Assembly: GCA_031082185.1 (NCBI GenBank)
Contig: JAVHLI010000002.1
Span: 62,001-126,000 of the forward strand
Reading direction: 5' to 3'
DNA: 64,000 nucleotides
DNA from: a bacterium
GTDB taxonomy: Bacteria > Sysuimicrobiota > Sysuimicrobiia > Sysuimicrobiales > Humicultoraceae
Below, piece after piece: positions 62,549 through 64,000 of this stretch. How positions within the stretch are numbered: position 1 is the stretch's first letter; each line of letters begins with the position of its first letter. The notes below the pieces were generated by a model that saw nothing but the letters and a program-made list of their open reading frames with translations, searched no databases and was not told the origin of the DNA. The position numbers were made by a program, and so were the translations under genes.

Positions 62549-63112
62549 ATGCCAGCAAAACCCTCTTTTTCAAGAGAGATAGTCAACCTGCTGTACAACG
62601 CGGAAACGAATCCGGTGGAGAGCTGCATCCAGTGCGGCACCTGCTCCTCGACTTGTCCGGCGGTCGAATTCATGGACCACTCGCCGCGCAACATCATCGC
62701 ACTGATCCGGGCAGATCTCAGAAAGCCCGTGCTGTCGAGTAACGCTTTCTGGTGCTGTGCCTCCTGCTACCAGTGCACCGTGAGATGCCCGGCGGGCATT
62801 GACATTGCGGGCATGATGTACGGTCTCAAGCGCTACTCCATGTGGAGAAGCCACTTCAAGAAAGGTTCGGTCGGGGCGGACTTCTCCAGGCGGTTCGCAA
62901 GGATGATCTTGAAGAACGGCAAGTCCTGGGAGCCTGCTCTGGCTACGCCGTACCTCTTCCACTACGGCCTGAGAGCTTTCCTGTACGACGCCCGCAACGG
63001 CCTGGCCCTCTTCATGAAGGGGCGCCTACCCCTCTTCCCCAAGAAACTCAAGAGGTCGGCCAGGTTCAAGAGGATCCTCAACCGGATCATCCCGATGGGG
63101 AGGGTGGCATGA
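62549..63112 (+). CDS. hdrC: Heterodisulfide reductase subunit C
   Basis: The 187-residue product has two [4Fe-4S] motifs, CIQCGTCSSTCPAVEFMDHS and CASCYQCTVRCPAGID, and a basic C-terminal part. It passes electrons from HdrA to HdrB. AGGGAG is upstream of the ATG, and a TATAGT box at 62526-62531 could be a weak internal promoter. The stop overlaps hdrB by 4 bases. Confidence 0.94.
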   Translation: MPAKPSFSREIVNLLYNAETNPVESCIQCGTCSSTCPAVEFMDHSPRNIIALIRADLRKPVLSSNAFWCCASCYQCTVRCPAGIDIAGMMYGLKRYSMWRSHFKKGSVGADFSRRFARMILKNGKSWEPALATPYLFHYGLRAFLYDARNGLALFMKGRLPLFPKKLKRSARFKRILNRIIPMGRVA

Positions 63113-63972
63113 AGGCCTACAGCTACTACCCTGGTTGCTCCCTCGAGAAGATGGCTGCATCCTACCACGTCTCCACCATGGAGGTTGCGCAGAAATTGGG
63201 GGTGGAGTTCAAGGAGCTGGAGGACTGGAACTGCTGCGGCGCCACCGCGTATTTCCACGTTGACGAGCTCCTCGCGCACACGCTGTCCGCTCGCAACCTG
63301 GCCATTGCCGAACGGGCGGGCCTGGACCTTGTGGCGCCCTGCAGCGGCTGCTACAAGAACATGTACTTCACCAACGCGCACCTCAAGGAAGACCCTGATC
63401 TGGCGGAGCACATCAACTACGCCCTGGAGGAAGACGACCTGCAGTTCTCGGGGAGCATCCAGGTGCGGCACCTGATGGAGGTCTTCGCGAAAGACGTGGG
63501 GCTAGACGAGATCCGGAAGCAGGTCTCCAACCCGTTGAACGGCCTTCGCGTTGCGCCCTACTATGGCTGCCAGGTGGTCAGGCCGCAGAAGGACCGGGAG
63601 GACGTCGAACATCCCCAGTTCTTCGAGGACCTGCTCTCCGCCGTAGGGGCAACCCCAATCGACTACCCGCTCAAACTGCGGTGCTGCGGCGGTTCCCTGA
63701 TCGTGACCAACCGCAGGGCGGCGCTGACCATGGTCCGCGACCTACTCCAGAATGCCGTGGATCGCGGCGCCGAGGTGATCGCAACCGCCTGCCCGCTGTG
63801 CCAGCTCAACCTGGAGTGCTACCAGCGGCACGTGAATAGCGAGTTCGGCACGAATCTCTCCTTGCCGATCCTCTACTTCACGCAGTTGCTCGGGCTCGCG
63901 ATGGGAATACCCGCGAAGCGGCTGGGTATAGGCTCGGAGTTGGTAACGCCTGCATTTGCGCTTGCGCGATAG
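63109..63972 (+). CDS. hdrB: Heterodisulfide reductase subunit B
   Basis: The 287-residue product begins MKAYSYYPGCSLEKMAASYH and has two full CCG motifs: C10, WNCCGA and CSGCYKN for the first; GCQVV, LRCCGG and CPLC for the second. These bind the paired noncubane [4Fe-4S] clusters that cleave a disulfide substrate. Both motifs are intact, unlike the degenerate first CCG in the two ETF-linked proteins. ATG at 63109 was chosen by the SYYPGC start; a longer open frame lies inside hdrC. The downstream 28 bases contain only a ribosome-site-like AGAAAGGA for a gene beyond the window. Confidence 0.95.
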   Translation: MKAYSYYPGCSLEKMAASYHVSTMEVAQKLGVEFKELEDWNCCGATAYFHVDELLAHTLSARNLAIAERAGLDLVAPCSGCYKNMYFTNAHLKEDPDLAEHINYALEEDDLQFSGSIQVRHLMEVFAKDVGLDEIRKQVSNPLNGLRVAPYYGCQVVRPQKDREDVEHPQFFEDLLSAVGATPIDYPLKLRCCGGSLIVTNRRAALTMVRDLLQNAVDRGAEVIATACPLCQLNLECYQRHVNSEFGTNLSLPILYFTQLLGLAMGIPAKRLGIGSELVTPAFALAR

Positions 63973-64000
63973 ATACCGCGAGAAAGGATCCGGTGAGGTA

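Noticed and set aside
62842-63108. Extended N-terminus for HdrB
   Set aside because: It lies inside hdrC in another frame; HdrB proteins begin at the SYYPGC block.

Overview
The window is a gene-dense, GC-rich bacterial chromosome segment. It has a tmRNA, a MreBCD/RodA/PBP2 elongation cluster, Tat and VKOR/DsbA export and oxidation systems, and many genes for anaerobic, ferredoxin- and flavin-linked energy metabolism. Four-base stop/start overlaps (ATGA or GTGA) join 22 neighbouring gene pairs. The organism looks like a strict or facultative anaerobe, possibly thermophilic, from a poorly cultured GC-rich lineage. The mix of a group 3b NiFe-hydrogenase, 2-oxoacid:ferredoxin oxidoreductase, ADP-forming acyl-CoA synthetase and Hdr/ETF modules recalls phyla such as CSP1-3/Sysuimicrobiota, Armatimonadota relatives or deep Bacillota. 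That placement is inference; no rRNA is present to fix it.

Layout: every gene from 1 to about 50,158 is on the minus strand and every gene from about 50,377 to 63,972 is on the plus strand, with one divergent promoter region between them. In minus-strand transcription order the left block holds: an ADP-forming acyl-CoA synthetase (50.2-48.0 kb); a periplasmic rhodanese; molybdenum cofactor genes (moeA-mobB fusion, mobA); a zinc alcohol dehydrogenase; a stress protein, DsbA-like and VKOR disulfide pair; an AcuB-like CBS protein; hypC coupled to a peptide/nickel-type ABC importer; a DUF6390-like gene, hypA and hypB; a cyclic-nucleotide-binding protein; a hydBGDA-type hydrogenase with its maturation protease; acuA-acuB; a four-subunit 2-oxoacid:ferredoxin oxidoreductase; a NarL-type regulator; deoC; tatA-tatC; maf-radC-mreBCD-mrdA-rodA-rng-rplU-rpmA-obgE-nadD-rsfS; a heparinase-like secreted protein; smpB-purE-purK-sua5; tmRNA; and an alpha-2-macroglobulin cluster that runs off the left edge.

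The right block is one compact redox operon: a soluble CCG-domain Fe-S protein, etfB, etfA, a membrane-anchored ETF:quinone-type oxidoreductase (EMO-like), hdrA, mvhD, an mvhG-like hydrogenase small subunit without a large subunit, a sensor kinase, a receiver-kinase hybrid, a lone receiver, then hdrC and hdrB. The likely logic (inference) is that acyl-CoA or other flavin-linked electrons enter through ETF, pass to the quinone pool through the EMO-like protein, and can exchange with a soluble HdrABC-MvhDG complex. The VOR, ADP-forming synthetase and hydrogenase in the left block would handle ferredoxin, ATP and NAD(P)H/H2.

Most unusual points: the orphan MvhG with a three-protein signalling set embedded in the hdr operon; a HypA that lacks its zinc-finger segment beside a HypC that lacks its conserved histidine; an ATPase-less ABC importer translationally coupled to hypC; and an acuA-acuB pair fused into a VOR operon.
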